Below are positions 12,843-12,919 of a stretch of 12,919 nt of DNA, piece after piece. The notes below the pieces were generated by a model. That model had not been told where the DNA came from, searched no databases, and saw only the letters and a list, made by a program, of their open reading frames with translations. Source of the DNA: Clostridiales bacterium (lineage in GTDB: Bacteria > Bacillota > Clostridia > Oscillospirales > Acutalibacteraceae); NCBI GenBank assembly GCA_020860025.1, contig JAJBVC010000004.1:1-12919 (forward strand), in the 5' to 3' direction. Numbering within the stretch: the stretch's first letter is position 1; each line of letters opens with the position of its first letter. The position numbers were made by a program, and so were the translations under genes.

Positions 12843-12919
12843 TTTTATTGCACATTTTGTTAACTTAAAGTAATATTTTAAAATATATTTGTGTTTCCAT
12901 TTATTTGATAAAACTAAAT
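12843..12919. other. AT-rich sequence after pheT, no gene seen
   Basis: The last 77 bases contain no coding frame with a ribosome site and no GC-rich hairpin. The only structure is a 14-nt perfect palindrome, ATATTTTAAAATAT (12873-12886), which in such AT-rich sequence may be chance. The operon terminator, or a further gene, may lie beyond the window. Confidence 0.5.

Noticed and set aside
12873..12886. ATATTTTAAAATAT palindrome as a terminator or protein binding site
   Set aside because: It is pure A/T with no loop and no GC-rich stem; such palindromes are expected by chance in this composition.
1..12919. Mobile elements, CRISPR arrays, tRNA or rRNA genes
   Set aside because: I saw no transposase or integrase motif, no regularly spaced repeats and no tRNA cloverleaf. 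The window reads as ordinary chromosomal genes throughout.

Overview
The window looks like chromosomal core sequence from a low-GC anaerobic Firmicute, most likely a clostridial (Oscillospiraceae/Ruminococcaceae-type) bacterium. The reasons are a T-box controlled pheST operon, an IreB/UPF0297 gene, a UPF0237-UPF0210 pair, the MEP-pathway kinase IspE, strong AGGAGG-type ribosome sites and frequent TTG/GTG starts. There is no sign of a mobile element, CRISPR array, tRNA or rRNA. These assignments come from reading motifs by eye, not from database searches.

Layout. (1) Minus strand, 1-1061: a hexapeptide-repeat sugar O-acetyltransferase followed closely by a GNAT acetyltransferase that is a pseudogene, with an in-frame amber codon and a one-base frameshift; it also runs off the left edge. 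(2) Minus strand, 1142-2836: a two-gene operon of an ACT-domain protein (UPF0237) and a UPF0210/DUF711 protein, with a near-consensus promoter and a hairpin terminator. (3) Plus strand, 2924-7314: a tightly packed five-gene operon, divergent from (2), encoding a PHP-type histidinol-phosphatase-like hydrolase, an Lrp/AsnC regulator, a class I/II aminotransferase, IspE and an iron-type alcohol dehydrogenase. Three of its four junctions overlap (1, 17 and 1 nt). It ends at a strong hairpin shared with the convergent unit (4). (4) Minus strand, 7387-9017: IreB, a 107-residue protein I do not recognise, and an aldo/keto reductase. (5) Plus strand, 9109-12842: promoter, Phe-type T-box leader with antiterminator and terminator, then pheS and pheT.

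How the parts work together. pheST is controlled by uncharged tRNA-Phe through the T-box: the antiterminator and terminator share the same 5' arm and cannot form together. The Lrp-aminotransferase overlap suggests a locally regulated amino-acid transamination step; the flanking PHP phosphatase and the dehydrogenase may belong to the same metabolism, while ispE is an isoprenoid gene carried in the same transcript. IreB belongs to the Ser/Thr kinase signalling system that controls cell-wall stress responses in Firmicutes.

Most of the window is ordinary housekeeping sequence. I do not see a whole new system. The items most worth a second look are a duplicated GAGTGG element just upstream of the real T-box, the uncharacterised protein next to IreB, the doubly broken GNAT gene, a possible promoter inside a terminator hairpin, and a dehydrogenase subtype with a Tyr in place of a conserved active-site His.
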